Of a DNA stretch of 64,000 bases, positions 1-12,072 are shown piece by piece. The notes under the pieces were generated by a model. That model did no database searches. It was not told the origin of the DNA and saw nothing but the letters and a program-made list of their open reading frames with translations. Source of the stretch: Dichetophora obliterata (taxonomy: Eukaryota > Arthropoda > Insecta > Diptera > Sciomyzidae). Within the stretch, counting starts at the first letter, position 1, and each line of letters starts with the position of its first letter. The position numbers and the translations under genes are program-made. The stretch covers positions 100,187,115-100,251,114 of the forward strand of contig OY986435.1 of assembly GCA_963920525.1 (NCBI GenBank), written 5' to 3'.

Positions 1-19
1 AAACCGAGTTTTTGTACTA

Positions 20-427
20 TTTATTTTTTTTTAATAAGATCAAAAGCGTTTCGCCTTATTCAAGTTTTATACAAACAAGGTTTGGTCTTTGGCCTGAAAG
101 GAAAGGGATAGATTATTTAGAGGAATTAATTGGAACCATACGTAAATTATTGATTAGGCGAAACAACCGTGAAAGGCAATTTGAATTGCTTTCGACCGAG
201 GCTAGTGTTATGCCTTAACCTCATCAGCAAGCATTTCTAGCCCTTAGTTGTTGCAATCCTCTTATTCCACATTTTCCTCAATTTAGTTGTGGATTTTTGG
301 TTTTCCATAATTCTTAAATGTAGAAAAGAACAAAGAAAGTGAAAAGAATTATGCCCGCACCCGGATTCGAACCAGGGACCTTTGGGTTGATAGTCTAGCG
401 CACTCTCCACTAGACTACAAAGGCCGA
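20..427 (-). mobile_element. tRNA-derived SINE, copy 1
   Basis: Read on the minus strand, this starts with a tRNA-like head (about 352-425). The head has an A-box-like stretch at 405-417 and a perfect B-box, GGTTCGAATCC, complementary to 363-373. A ~300-bp body follows and ends in an A-rich tail, seen as the T-run near 25-35. The same unit recurs at 2868-3972, and the two copies diverge just outside the head and just past the tail, which sets the limits. The acceptor and anticodon stems pair poorly, so this is a Pol III-derived retroposon head, not a working tRNA. Copy 2 lacks the B-box part of the head. The family name is unknown to me. Confidence 0.7.
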
Positions 428-2764
428 CAATTTGCTTTTACTGTCTAAGCCAATAAACTTAAAATGCTAATTAGTATCAAAAATGCTCTAAGATCGGGAA
501 TCTTTCCCAAAATTATTGCAAAATATTGTGTTATAGTATCAAATTACTTACTTTTTATTGTAAGCTTTTCTGAGTATATAAAAAAAAAAAACAAATTTAC
601 AATGTTAAAACATAGCATGTGCATTAGGGCGGGTCGATTTAAAAATCGCCCATTGCTCAGTGAAAATCGTATTCTAGGGATCAAAATAAGAAACTTTGCC
701 CGAGGAACTATGCCTCTAAAACGAATTCTAATGCCCCAACTTTTCCGTAGGGTCAAATTTTGAAAAATTCCTCTTAGACCCATTTAGAGTGCCCCAATCG
801 AGTCCAAATGTATTACCGACCCCTTCTAACTTTGGAAGGCCGATCCACCCATGCCAGTGGCTTTAAAAACAAACAATTGTGGAACAAACACAATGCTAAC
901 CAGAATAATTAAGGTTTTTAAGGTTGTAAGTATTTTAGTCTGGAATGCCGAAGAAGATCGTTTGCTTCTGCGGTCTAAGAAAAACCCAGCTACACTACAA
1001 AAAATCAAACACATTTCAGATTTAAAATGTGTTTAAATTTAAATATATGCAAACTTTTCAAGATTTTTAAAAATCAGAATATATTTTAAATACATTTGCT
1101 GTTATTTTGACGGAATAGTATGCAAACTATTTTTAAAATATAATATTTTTAATAATATAGTTCACAACGGATTTTGACAAAGAGCAATTGTATTTAAAAT
1201 ATATATGAATATTAAACAATTTTTAATAGTTTGTTTGAAAAAAAAATAAATAAAGATATTTGTGTTCTATTTCACAACATATTTTCACTGAAGGAAAGAA
1301 GAGTGAAAAGACGGATAATGATAGGGTAAGTCCTACAGCACTTGGCATTAATTATCATTTTGACAAAGTTTCCGTCAGCTGGAATCTGACGTTGAAAGAA
1401 GTTGTCATGACTTTTAAGACCAAAAAATGTTCAATGCAGAAATGCTGAATGTTTTCAAGCCAATAACTTTGTCTTAAATTTGTATTATATTTATATTGTT
1501 GATGTTGTAAAATTTAAGAAATATAAATATTTACTCGAACAATCACTCAAAACAAATGCACACTCAAACTTCTAGACACTGACTCGAAAATGTTTGCAAG
1601 GGCCAAGCAAATTAAATCTTCAAAGCGGAAGCGGATGTTAAGGTTGCTAGGAAAGCTCTCTCTCACTCTCTTCTTATGGCACTGCTCTTATTTGTGTGCT
1701 AGTTTTGCTTTATTCTATGAGTGTGAAAAATGAATAAATGCATGAGCTGACCAAGCTAAATGTGTACGTTTGTAAATTTGTAGCAAAACTCTCACAGATG
1801 CTGCATACGAAAGAATGTGTATTTCGGAATAATGTCCAGTCCCATTCACCTTGCCAGGCATTTGCATGTTTTTGTCGCTACCAATTATAGACTGGTAAAG
1901 GAAGCAATTTGCATGTGTTCGTTACAGACACAAGTCAACGAATTTCAATTGAATATGAAGTTGTTGCGGTTGTTAATCTATCTATCTTTTGGTTGGAGCC
2001 TGTGTGCATATTCGTGTGTGTATGCGAAGGTTGTGACAGCGTTAAGTTTCGCTTTGAGGTGAGCAAGTGTTTGCGTTTTAATTTGAAAACGCTTTAGAAT
2101 AAGAAGAAGAATAAGTGAAATAAAATACAATTAGAGCGGAAATGATTTTGAAATGTGAAATTCATATCTTAATTAATGCAAATCAATTTGGCAGCATATT
2201 TTTTCGATGTAGATTTGATAAGCTCAAGATATAAGGTCAAAACTGTTGGCCAACAGTAAGGCGACTTTGCATAAAACTTAAAACTTACTTTGAATCATGG
2301 CAATATGCATGACTACCGTCAGTTTCTGTTACTCAACATGTGCAGAAATTCAAAGAAATCTTAAATGAATAATGCACGATTTTTCTTTATCTTAGAGGAA
2401 ATATGCTGCTCAGTCATACATTTCATTGATTAAAATCTCTTAGAAAATATAAAAATTTGTGCACGAACGCAATACTGAAATGTTAAGGAAGTTTCGTCAA
2501 CGGTCAGAGAAAATATATATCTACAAAAAACAAACTTTTTCTTCTCTTTGTCTTGTTATATCTGGTTATTTTTAGTTTAAATTTGACATACATACTTGAA
2601 CATTTTTATGCATTTTTCTTAGTAAGACTTTCACATAGAGTCAGCGCCTTTCCAAGAGCTTTAGGTCCCTCCGTTCGAGTTCAATCATGCGCCCCAAAAA
2701 TTGTAATACCCTATATATTATTAAAAAAAACACTAATTTGTGTTCGAAATGAAAACTTTGTCAA
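428..2764. other. AT-rich stretch without recognisable genes
   Basis: No convincing coding region is visible; the short open frames are unrelated to any family I know. At about 622-660 the sequence reads GCATTAGGGCGGGTCGA, which resembles the ATTAGGGCG-type ends of the MITE at 14648-14941, but I could not find the matching opposite end. The part from about 1550 to 2350 is less repetitive and mixed in composition, as expected for single-copy intergenic or intronic fly DNA. Confidence 0.5.
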
Positions 2765-2867
2765 TGAGCATTTCCACTGAAAAGTCAACCGTGGCCAAAA
2801 AAATTATTAAAAATTTATTATTTTATGATATTATCGAAGAGAAACATTTAAATTTTTTTTTATTTTT

Positions 2868-3972
2868 TTTTTTATAAAAGATCAAAGAACCAAGGCAAGC
2901 GCCTTTTACAAACAAGGTTTGGTCTTTGACCTGAAAGGAAAGGGATAGATTATTTAGAGGAATTGATTAGAACCATTCGTGAATTATTGATTAGGCGAAA
3001 CAACCGCGAAAGACAATTTGAATTGCTTTTAACCGGGGCTAGTGTTATGCCTAGGGCTGCCAGGTTTTTTTTAAAAAATCGGGATTTTAAAAAAAAAATC
3101 GGGACAGAGATTCAATTGTCCAGTACGCTTAGAATAATAAAAAAAACTTTAAATACGTTTACTGAAAATCGATTTTTTCGAGTTGTATGTAACTTTAAAA
3201 AAGAAATTTTATATTTTAAACAAAAGTCAGTGACAGAGAACTCAAATAAATGAATATAAGAAACAAAATAAACTTATATTTTTACTAACCCATATTAATA
3301 TCTGAAAATTCAAAATTTGTATTTTATAATGTATTTTACATAATGCACTTATTGTTTTTTTCGTTTTGTTTTCTTTCGTTCATGCTATGTTTGATTGCTA
3401 GAAAAGGATGCGATATGTTGAACTAAACGAACATCGTGGGTGAAAATGAGCAAAGCAAAATTAACAATATTCACAAAGAATAATGTTATTATTTTATTCG
3501 CTCCCTTTTTTTTTATTTCACGCACTGTTCGGTTGCTTGAAAAGTATGCGATTCGGTGCAATTAATTAGAGGCGTACAAAAAAATCTGTACAAGTTTTGT
3601 CATGAAGAAAGAAAAAACGTAGGAAGTATTTTTAAAAAATAGTGAAAATATTACAAAATATAATTGTTTTTCAAGAAATCGGGACACTTGGCGTCCCGCG
3701 TGAGGTCTTCGCGGGACGCACATTTGCAGGCTGAAAATCGGGACAACCCGCGTGGAGATCGGGACCTGGCAGCCCTAGTTATGCCTTAACTTCGGCAAGC
3801 ATTTCCAGCCCTTATTGTGTGTTACTGTCCTTTAATTCCACATTTTTCACAATTTATTTGTGGATTTTTAGTTTTTCTATAATTCTTAAATGTAGGAAAG
3901 AACAAAGAAAGTGAAAAACCTCTGGGTTGATAGTCTAACGGACTCTCCACTAGACTACAAAGGCCAACGATT
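2868..3972 (-). mobile_element. tRNA-derived SINE, copy 2, split by a MITE
   Basis: This is a second copy of the SINE at 20-427, in the same orientation, starting at the T-rich tail and ending at the tRNA-like head (about 3920-3970). About 35 bp of the head, including the B-box, is deleted compared with copy 1: the sequence passes straight from 'gtgaaaa' into 'cctctgggttgatag'. The body is interrupted by the 726-bp MITE at 3052-3777. Copy 1 shows the uninterrupted sequence (GTTATGCC once, at about 207-214). Confidence 0.65.
3052..3777. mobile_element. hAT-like MITE, 726 bp, with 8-bp TSD
   Basis: The ends are inverted repeats TAGGGCTGCCAGGT and ACCTGGCAGCCCTA, flanked by an 8-bp direct repeat GTTATGCC at 3044-3051 and 3778-3785. 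An 8-bp duplication and a TAGGG-type end are typical of the hAT superfamily. The SINE copy at 20-427 has the same site with one GTTATGCC, a clean empty site. There is no transposase reading frame inside. Subterminal sequence repeats the phrase 'atcggga' several times in both halves. The element is non-autonomous. Confidence 0.9.
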
Positions 3973-4334
3973 ATTAAGTTTTATAAATTTAAGCAATTTA
4001 TGCATAAATTCATTTCCCTTGATGATCAAATCCTTTTCACTGTTTCGCAAATGTAGTTTTTATGTCGTTAAATGTGTCGTTACCTTTTTTGTTTTAGCAA
4101 AAATGGAAGGCATTGGCTAATGAAAAAATAGTTGAGGCAAGGAAAGAAAAATATATTTATAATTTGTCTTTTTTAAATTACATAATAACACAATTGAAAT
4201 TCAATGGAAAATTAAGTATCGTAACGCCAGTAACGTCAGGCCAGATTAAAAAGCATAAGAAAAACAAAAAACAGAATATATAGCAAAATATGAAAATTAA
4301 AATTAAAAAAAAAAAGTTGTATTATTTTTGCTAC

Positions 4335-6050
4335 CAGCGGTAAAAGAAAGTTTTAGTTGGAGAAAATGGACGAAAAAGCCCGACAGTTAAAAAATTGTTA
4401 TCTCACTCATTTTTAAACATAAAATCATGATTTTTTCGACAGAATACGTATAATACATTCAAAAAATTTATTTGTAAAATTTCTACGAATGATATTAGTA
4501 AACAAAATATTCGTTCATCCAACAAATATTCGTACAATATGCAAAGTATTTTTATATTGATATCTTTACGAATTCATTTGTACGAATATATTTGTCTATA
4601 TCTACGAATATATTTGTTTTGTATACTAATGATCAGGGCTCGAATTTTTTGACCTAAAAATATGCAAAAAATTACCAAAAAAAATGACAAAAATTACCTA
4701 AAAATTGCAGAAAATTACCTAAAAAACACAAACAATTGCATAAAAAAAATTTAGACTTTAAAATAAAAATTTACTACATTAAAATTTATTTTATACTAGC
4801 ATATCTGAGTTTTTATCTAACACTTGTTTCATTTTTCTACATATCCTTTCGTCAGTTTCACCACGCGCAGAGCTTTTTTTTATCGAAGTCTATAAACAAA
4901 ACTGCTCCTTTGTCGAGAGGTAATGTTTTTGATTGAAGGGACTCTAGTGTTAAAGGAATATGTTTAAAAATTTACATTTTTACATTTTTTAATACGAAAA
5001 AAATTAACCTAAAGACCCGAAAAATGCTCTAAAAATTAAAGGTGTTCAAAAATGACAATAAAATAACTCAAAAATCGCTAAAAATTACTCAAAAATGCCC
5101 TAAACCTAGTAAAAATTACCTAAAAACTAAAACCGATAAAAAATTACGATAAAATGACCTAAAAACTGTTCATATTTGGAATTTAGGAAACATAAATGGA
5201 CGTTTTAAATAAGCAAGAAATGTCGTAGAAGCAGTAGAAAAAAGATGACATGTCATGTATTTATTAATGCTTTCGTACTTTTTACGAATGAAAAGTAATA
5301 ATAGTAGAAACAATTCATTCGTAGGTCGAACGTACGAATTAATAGTAGAATGTACGAATTATAAGTTGAGTTTAAAAAATTTAAAGCCGAAATCTTTCAG
5401 TCTTGTTTGTCGAACATCTACAGAACATAAGTAACTGTATAATTGTAAAGTGACTGTCGCCTAGTGACTGTCAGAGCCGAGGTTCAAGCCCCAGCTCAGA
5501 CAGAATATTTTTTTTTTCGTTATAAGATATTATGAACTAATGTATGGAAGTTCGTAAATGGAACTAATGTATTTGTACAATATACACTGGTTTTTTTACG
5601 AATACGAATAAAATATTCGTAATATGTACTAATATACGTCGATTCTAAGAATCTTATTCGTGGATGAAAAGTACGAATAAAATTCGTGGAATGGACGAAT
5701 TAGCGATATTTACACAAAAAAATTTTGGAATGTAGTGTTTGTATTTTTTTTTAGTTTTTAGATGATGCTAATATCCAAGTTTATTCGACGTCTTGAAAAA
5801 ATTTAAAAGAAAGGAATAAATAGTCGTCTAAGAATATGTTCCACCAATTCTTTTTTTAAACACTCTATTGGCAACAAAAATAAAACAAATCTAGTATCCA
5901 AAATTTGAACACGTTTTTATAAATTCTGATCAATTTATAATAAATTCTGTCAAAAAAATCATGAATTTTTGTTACAAAATGAGTGAAATATGAATTTTTA
6001 ACTTTAGGGCTTTTTCGTCAATTTTCTCCAACTAAAACAGAAAACCACTG
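4335..6050. mobile_element. Foldback-type TIR element, ~1.7 kb, palindrome-rich interior
   Basis: About 115 bp at the left (4335-4446) reappears inverted at the right (about 5936-6050). Shared stretches include TTTTAGTTGGAGAAAAT, GACGAAAAAGCCC and CATGATTTTTTCGACAGAAT, with modest divergence. The outer ends read CAGCGGT and, inverted, CAGTGGT, a hAT-like end; I could not fix a target duplication. The interior (4440-4630 and 5270-5720) is packed with TACGAATA and its complement. A tRNA B-box-like phrase GCCGAGGTTCAAG sits at 5476-5488. A second MITE is inserted at 4634. No transposase is present. Confidence 0.7.
4634..5254 (+). mobile_element. hAT-like MITE, right end missing (relative of 25673-26359)
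   Basis: Alignment by eye to the complete copy at 25673-26359 is continuous from CAGGGCTCG at the left to GATGACATGTC at the right. The last ~23 bp, including the right inverted repeat, is absent. The body consists of many short variants of 'aaaattacctaaaa' and 'aatgacctaaaa'. Without its right end this copy could not be mobilised. It lies inside the foldback element at 4335-6050. Confidence 0.75.
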
Positions 6051-8883
6051 GCAGTACCACCTTAAAATTAAAAAAAATTCATTTTCATATTTTGATATAA
6101 CCATCTCATTTCCGGTCGGGCTTGGTGGATTTGTAATAAAAAATAATTTTTTTAATCACCCTAATATAACGTACATAAATACTCCAGGATCCGCCCCTGG
6201 TATTGTGCAATCTATTGAAAAAACATTTTGCCGCTAGATTTCACTATAGAGATATGCAAATCGAATTCATGGTAACTTTTTCATATCTGGAAAATAACAT
6301 ATAAAGGCCAAATACGAACTCTCCGAGTATTTCTTAAGAATAAATGAACATAAACAATTAAATGAAAGGGAGGGGTGGACTAAAAGAAGAAAAAGAAATT
6401 TTAGTAAAGACAATGAGCTTAAATAAAAGACTTTTGATTGGAAATAGATATTGGGGTCATTTATTCAAAGTTTCAAAGCTTAGCATTTTCAAAAATTTGT
6501 AAAAGTAACTTATTAAAAAAATTGAATTACGTCACAAAAAAATTTTTTAAGAGCTTTTATTGAACTTTTAGACAAAACGAAGATTTAAGAATATTTATGA
6601 AAAAACTGCGAAGATATTTGCATCGCAATTAATATTTCGAATTGGTTTTTTTTTTTGGGTGCAAAGTTGTATGCAAAAGTTCATTGCATTAAGATTTTCT
6701 ATAGTTTTGAAGATATGTTAATCTTATTTGTGACAAACTAACGCAAATTTTTGTATTTTTATAACCCTTAACATGATTTAAAAAGTTAGTATACATAAAC
6801 ATATACTGAATAAAAAAAAAATGCATATTGTAGGGAAATCATTCGAGATAGACAAAAACCGTGTCATAAAATTTCACTTTAGGCCTGTGAACACAACAAC
6901 TATGTCAAAGGCATGTATTGAGAAGTTTTATTTATAGCACATGTTATTGCTGTAACGATATACTTTTGTTAAAAATTTGTATGACAACGTTTTATAAGCC
7001 GAGAAGTTCATTTCTGGCATCAGTGAAAACAAAAAAAAATGATAAGTGAGGCTTCAGTACAAAATTTTGGAAAGATTACAAAAAAGTTAAAAGGAGAGAG
7101 TAATTTCACAGAGAAAAAAATACTCCCAAAATTCTGTTGTTGTCCTCTAATAAAAAAACAAAACCATGTAAAACTTAGTTTCATGAACTCGGCCCACCCT
7201 AATATATATTCAATACCAAAAATACAACGTTCTAAATCTTTTTTTTTGTGTATGGAAGGTAGGCGTGATTATGGGCGTATTTAAAAATATTTTTGTCTGT
7301 GATGTTATATATATATACAATGCCAAAGAATATACCGTTTCTCTTCTCCCAATTCAATATACAATTCCAGGCTATTCATTAACGTGTTATCTTTAAAAAT
7401 AAAAAATTAATCCAAAGAAATTATTTTGAATAAAACTTCTTGCCAAAAGTTGGCTTACAAAAATAAAACAAACAAATAAAAAAAACTTTGTTGTAAGTAG
7501 ACGATTGTTGTTTTATCCTAAATATGTGGCATTGATGTCACTTTTTGTCGTAGGTTAAAAATTTGTGTCAGATCCATTCAAGCAAAAACTGTTGACGCAC
7601 ACAAACATGGAAATTTATTGATGCTGCAATACATTTTCTTTGTTTATGTAGCTGTTGTTAAAACTGTTCTGTTTAACACAAGCTAAAAAAAAAATTGTAA
7701 AACTCTGATCGGTGTCCGTTTGACATTCGTGGGAAGTAGGAGTGGCAGCTGCAGTGACCATGATGTAGCCAACATTATTTGCATGTTGCTCTGTGTTAAG
7801 CTAATTGACACAATTTTTTTCCTGCTATTGTAACAAATATAGCAATTACAATTGAATACATAAAAAAAACACTATAACTAGTTTAAAATAAAAGAAAATA
7901 CAACAATGACAGCAATGTGAATGTTGGTGAATATAGGTTTTTTAAGTTAAAAAGGAGCATTAAGTTTCAATGTGAACAATTTAACTTTTAGTAAATATAT
8001 AGCATATGCTTATTCCCCACGCAAGCTAGTTTTGACGTTATAGTTGTTCTGACTTGTATTTGATAAATTAATACTAACTGCATGAATAGCAATTTGCAGT
8101 CATAAGTAGATTTATTGAAACGTCCCGCTCACACTAGCTGTCATTCCATAAATCAGAAGCCAAATATTTAGCCACCATCCATCGGGATAAAAGCACTCCG
8201 AAATGACGTTTTGAGTGCTTGCACACCATTGTAATTTTGACATTATGTACATGTCATTGGAAAAAAGCATTCTAATTAAGCTTACTTTGAACTGCTTCAA
8301 AAAGCCTCGCTTGGAAAGCTTTGGGTCAGTAGATAGTTTTTGTGTTGATAACACTTTTCATGCTTTTTGAACTGTTCGCTTGCACAATAAGGAGGTATGG
8401 GATACGCCGGCCCATTCGGCATATACATGCATAAAACTGCATTGAAATGAAATATTTGTTTCAGCAATCAATAACATGATTGGCTACAAATATGACCAAA
8501 AATATTAATATGAATTACTATGAATTAAATTAGAACTCATTACTTCATTTCCAAAAATAATGCAATTTCGTACGGTTATTTTGTATTTTATAAACTTAAA
8601 ACTACATTAAAATGTTAAATTTAAAACCACAACTGCAAATATGTGTCCCAAAAAAATGTTTTCAAAAATCCTTTTTCTTCTCTAACTATTGTAACAAATT
8701 TATCTGCAATAAAGACAAAATCAAAATTTTGGTTTGATATTTGTTCACTCAGCTATTAAGTTGGCTGGAAAATGTGTTTTATTTAAGTGTTATTTACTTC
8801 AAAGTAGTCAAAATAGCAACTAGAAGCAGCTAAATATAGATGAATTAATTTCAGTAAATCTTATTCATTATCCAGGAGTAGTT
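6051..8883. other. AT-rich intergenic or intronic stretch
   Basis: I see no gene. The open frames at 5983-6237, 7039-7284 and 8112-8354 (minus) have AT-driven composition and match no family I recognise. From about 7500 to 8560 the sequence is less repetitive than its surroundings and may be unique host DNA. Confidence 0.45.
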
Positions 8884-9044
8884 ACACGGAGATAATTATT
8901 TTGCCTGAATCAAGCAAAGAATTAAAAGCAAATCAGCAAAACTTTGCCCAATCACGGTGAGATTTTAGAAAAAGGTTGCTAAATTGAAATCACTCCTCAT
9001 GTTTTTAAGAAAAAGCAAAATTATATTAAACTCAAGCAAATATT

Positions 9045-12000
9045 AGGGAATCTGGGGGCGATGTAACAATGTAACATGTCTGACTGTCTCAACCTGGCGA
9101 GGCCAGCATAATCTTTGTGAAATCGCCTCAAGTCGACTCAAAACTCCTCCTGGGCAACGTCAAAACTGACAACCGTTAGTTTGGCGGCTAATCTGAGCGG
9201 CGGGCCTCCCTAGGCTTAAAATAGGTTGTGCGTCGGGTTTGAAGCCCACCCGTAAAAACCCATTTCAATGAAAACAAATAAGAAAAGAAGAAAAATGATC
9301 CCCAAGTCTGATGACGACTGCCGCAAACGAAAAACTGATAATGATTTACGTATATACACCTGGAATGTCCGAACCCTTAATTGGGAAGTTGCCTCTACCC
9401 AACTGACTGATGTCTTGGAAAGATACAAAGCTGATATCACTGCTATCCAAGAAATGCGATGGAAGGGACAGGGTTGCATTCGGCATGCACCCTGTGATAT
9501 CTACTACAGCGGCCATGCGGAGAAGCACGAGTTTGGATGCGGATTTGTAGTTGGCAAGAGACTACGGCTCCACGTCCTGCGATTCACACCTGAGAACGAA
9601 CGACTTGCCATAATCCGCATCAAGGTTAGATTTTTCAATATAAGCCTAATATGTGCGCACGCTCCGACAGAAGACAATGACGATGAGATCAAGGAAATTT
9701 TCTACGAGCGCCTTGAAAATGCTTACGAGCGCTGCCCTCGTCACGACGTAAAAATCGTGCTTGGTGACTTCAACGCTAAGGTGGGCAAGGAAAATATTTT
9801 TGGTCCAACAGTCGGAAAGTTCAGCCTCCACGACAACACCTCCGATAACGGAATGAGGCTGATTCACTTCGCCGCAGCACGAAACATGGTCGTAAGTAGC
9901 ACTAGATTCAAGCATCTCAATATTCATAAAGCCACCTGGATGTCCCCTGATCAAAAAACCAAGAATCAAATTGATCACGTTTTGATCGACGGAAGGCACT
10001 CTTCCAGTGTATTGGATGTACGCACGATCCGTGGTGCAAACATTGACTCGGATCACTATCTTGTTGCAGCCAAGATCCGTACACGTCTGTGCGCAGCTAA
10101 GAATTCACGCAACCCTACACAGAGAAAGCTAGACGTCGACAAGCTGCAATCGAAACAGACAGCCGATGCTTTCGCCACTCGACTCTCACTCCTGCTTCAA
10201 AGCACTCCTCCAATCGATGATATATGCTCGCAGTGGACACACATTTCCAACTCCATGCGTGCGGCTGCTGAAGAGGTGATTGGCTACCAACGCCCTCACC
10301 GAAACCAGTGGTACGACCAGGAGTGTCGCGACGCCACTGCAGAGAAAGACGCCGCCTACAAAGCCACCCTGCAGTCGGTTGTAACACGCGCTGCTAAGGA
10401 GCGATGCAAAGAAAAGAGGAGGGAAGAGAGACATATTTTCAGGCGGAAAAAAAGAGAGGCAGAAAAGCGCGAGCAAGAGAAGATTGAGATGTATGGTGAC
10501 AGGAATGAGGCCCGAAAATTTTTCGAAAAAATAAGACGCCTTGCCGATGGTTTTAAAACCGGGGCCTCTTTCTGCAAGGATGAAAACGGGAATCTAGTGA
10601 CAGATGTCCAGAGTACACTGACGTTATGGAGGGAACACTTCTCTAAACTTCTAAATGGCGACGCTGACAACAATCCCGCCAATAGAGATAATTATTCCGG
10701 AAACTCCAATTTTGGATGACAGCGTTGAGGTTCCGCTGCCCGACTATGATGAAGTTCTGACAGCTATAGCTCGGCTTAAAAATAATAAAGCTGCGGGAGC
10801 TGATGGCTTACCTGCTGAGCTGTTTAAGAACGGAGGCGAAGCTCTACTTAAATGCATTCAAGATGAAGCCCATTGTAAACAAACTGATCGGACCTTATCA
10901 GTGTGGCTTCAGACCTGAAAAGTCCACCATCGACCAGATTTTCACGCTACGACAAATCTTGGAGAAGACTCAAGAAAAACAAGTCCACATCCACCATCTT
11001 TTTGTCGACTACAAAGCCGCCTTCGACACCCCAATAAGGAAGCACCTGTTCTCCACCATGTCTGAATTTGGTATTCCTGCAAAACTAATACGACTTTGCA
11101 GGATGACACTGAGCAACACCAGCAGCGCAGTTAAAATCGGGAAGGACCTCTCCCCACCATTTATTACCAAACGAGGTTTCAGACAAGGTGATTCCTTATC
11201 GTGCGACTTTTCAACCTAATGATGAAAAAGATCATCCGAGCTGCTGATCTGAGACGTAGTGGCACAATATTTTGCAAGAGTGTTATGCTGCTTGCGTATG
11301 CTGATGACATCGATATCATTGGCCATAATACTCGCGAAGTCAGTGCAGCATTTTCCAGATTAGAAAGAGAGTCAAGTCGAATGGGTCTGGCAATGAATGC
11401 AGATAAGACGAAATACTTGGTGTCAACAAACAAACAGTCCCATCGTCTTGGAACCCACGTTACCGTTGACAATACCTCATTCGAGGTTGTGAAGGACTTC
11501 GTTTATCTGGCATCTAGCATAAACTCAACCAACGACATCAACATTGAGATCAAACGAAGAATAACTATTGCCAACAGGTGTTACTTTGGGCTCAGTAGGG
11601 CTCAGAGTAGGCTCAAAATGCCCGTCCTACTTTATGCATCACAAACCTGGACGCTGAGCAGTTTAGATGAAAAGACTTTAGGAGCATTCGAGAGAAAGAT
11701 TTTTCGTAAGATCTACGGACCAATCTGCGTCAATGGCGAGTACCGAATACGGTGGAATGATGAACTGTATGAGCTGTACGCTGACATCGTCATAGTCAAG
11801 CGCATTAAAATCGAGCGGCTTCGCTGGCTTGGTCGTGTTCAGGGCATGAAAGACTATGCTCCAGTGAAGAAAACATTCGATTCGGTACCCAGCGGCGGTC
11901 AACGCAGAAGAGGACGACCGCATCTTCGTTGGAAAGACCAAGTAGAGGACAACCTGACGAAGCTTGGAATTTCCAACTGGCGCCAGCAAGCGAAAGACAG

Positions 12001-12072
12001 AAATGGCTGGCGCAAATTCTTACATGAGGCCAAGACCGACATACGGTTGTAGCGCCAACTAAGTAAGTAAGT
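9045..12072 (+). mobile_element. RTE-like non-LTR retrotransposon, decayed
   Basis: The single coding unit carries an apurinic-type endonuclease followed by reverse transcriptase. The 3' untranslated part after the stop at 12052 is only a few bases and runs straight into a TAAG/AAGT tetranucleotide tail (12059-12074). That short 3' end with a simple-repeat tail is characteristic of the RTE clade. The flanks share AAATATT (9038-9044 and 12073-12079), a possible target duplication. A GC-richer 5' leader (9046-9267) precedes the ORF; a diverged relative of it lies near 54560-54690. GC content is well above the surrounding DNA. Confidence 0.85.
9268..12052 (+). pseudogene. RTE-like endonuclease/reverse transcriptase ORF, frameshifted
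   Basis: Residues 1-483 (9268-10719) hold the endonuclease: WNVRTL at 32-37, catalytic Glu62 in QEMRW, GDFNAK from residue 166, and SDH at 261-263. All the endonuclease motifs I can place are present. The reading then changes frame near 10685 (PLPDYDEV..RLKNNKAAGADGLPAELF), changes again near 10860 and again near 11205. At the second break the text jumps from ALLKCIQ to MKPIVNKLIGPYQCGFRP, so several tens of codons of the palm seem deleted. The catalytic YADD is intact at 11297-11308. A further deletion is likely near 11610, before KMPVLLYASQTWTL. The C-terminal RRRGRPHLRWKDQVED block ends the protein. The gene is dead, but recent enough to read easily. Confidence 0.9.

Larger units (their letters stand above)
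2765..4225 (+). repeat. Old repeat (relative of 33372-35054) split by a SINE
   Basis: The left part, about 2768-2850, matches the left end of the TIR element at 33372 (GCATTTCCACTGAAAAGTC, then the shared TTTATTTTATGATATTAT). The right part, about 3975-4225, matches that element's next section (33485-33720: 'attcatt..cc.tgatgatcaaatc', 'aaggcattggct', 'gaggcaag'). The ~1.1 kb between them is a SINE carrying a MITE, and is absent from the 33-kb copy. The 33-kb copy is therefore a natural empty site. The right half of the element is missing here. Confidence 0.65.

Noticed and set aside
352..425. Functional tRNA gene on the minus strand
   Set aside because: Good B-box but poor acceptor and anticodon stem pairing, and it heads a dispersed repeat present twice.
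8112..8354. 80-codon minus-strand frame in less repetitive DNA
   Set aside because: No recognisable motif, splice context or codon bias; length is within chance expectation.
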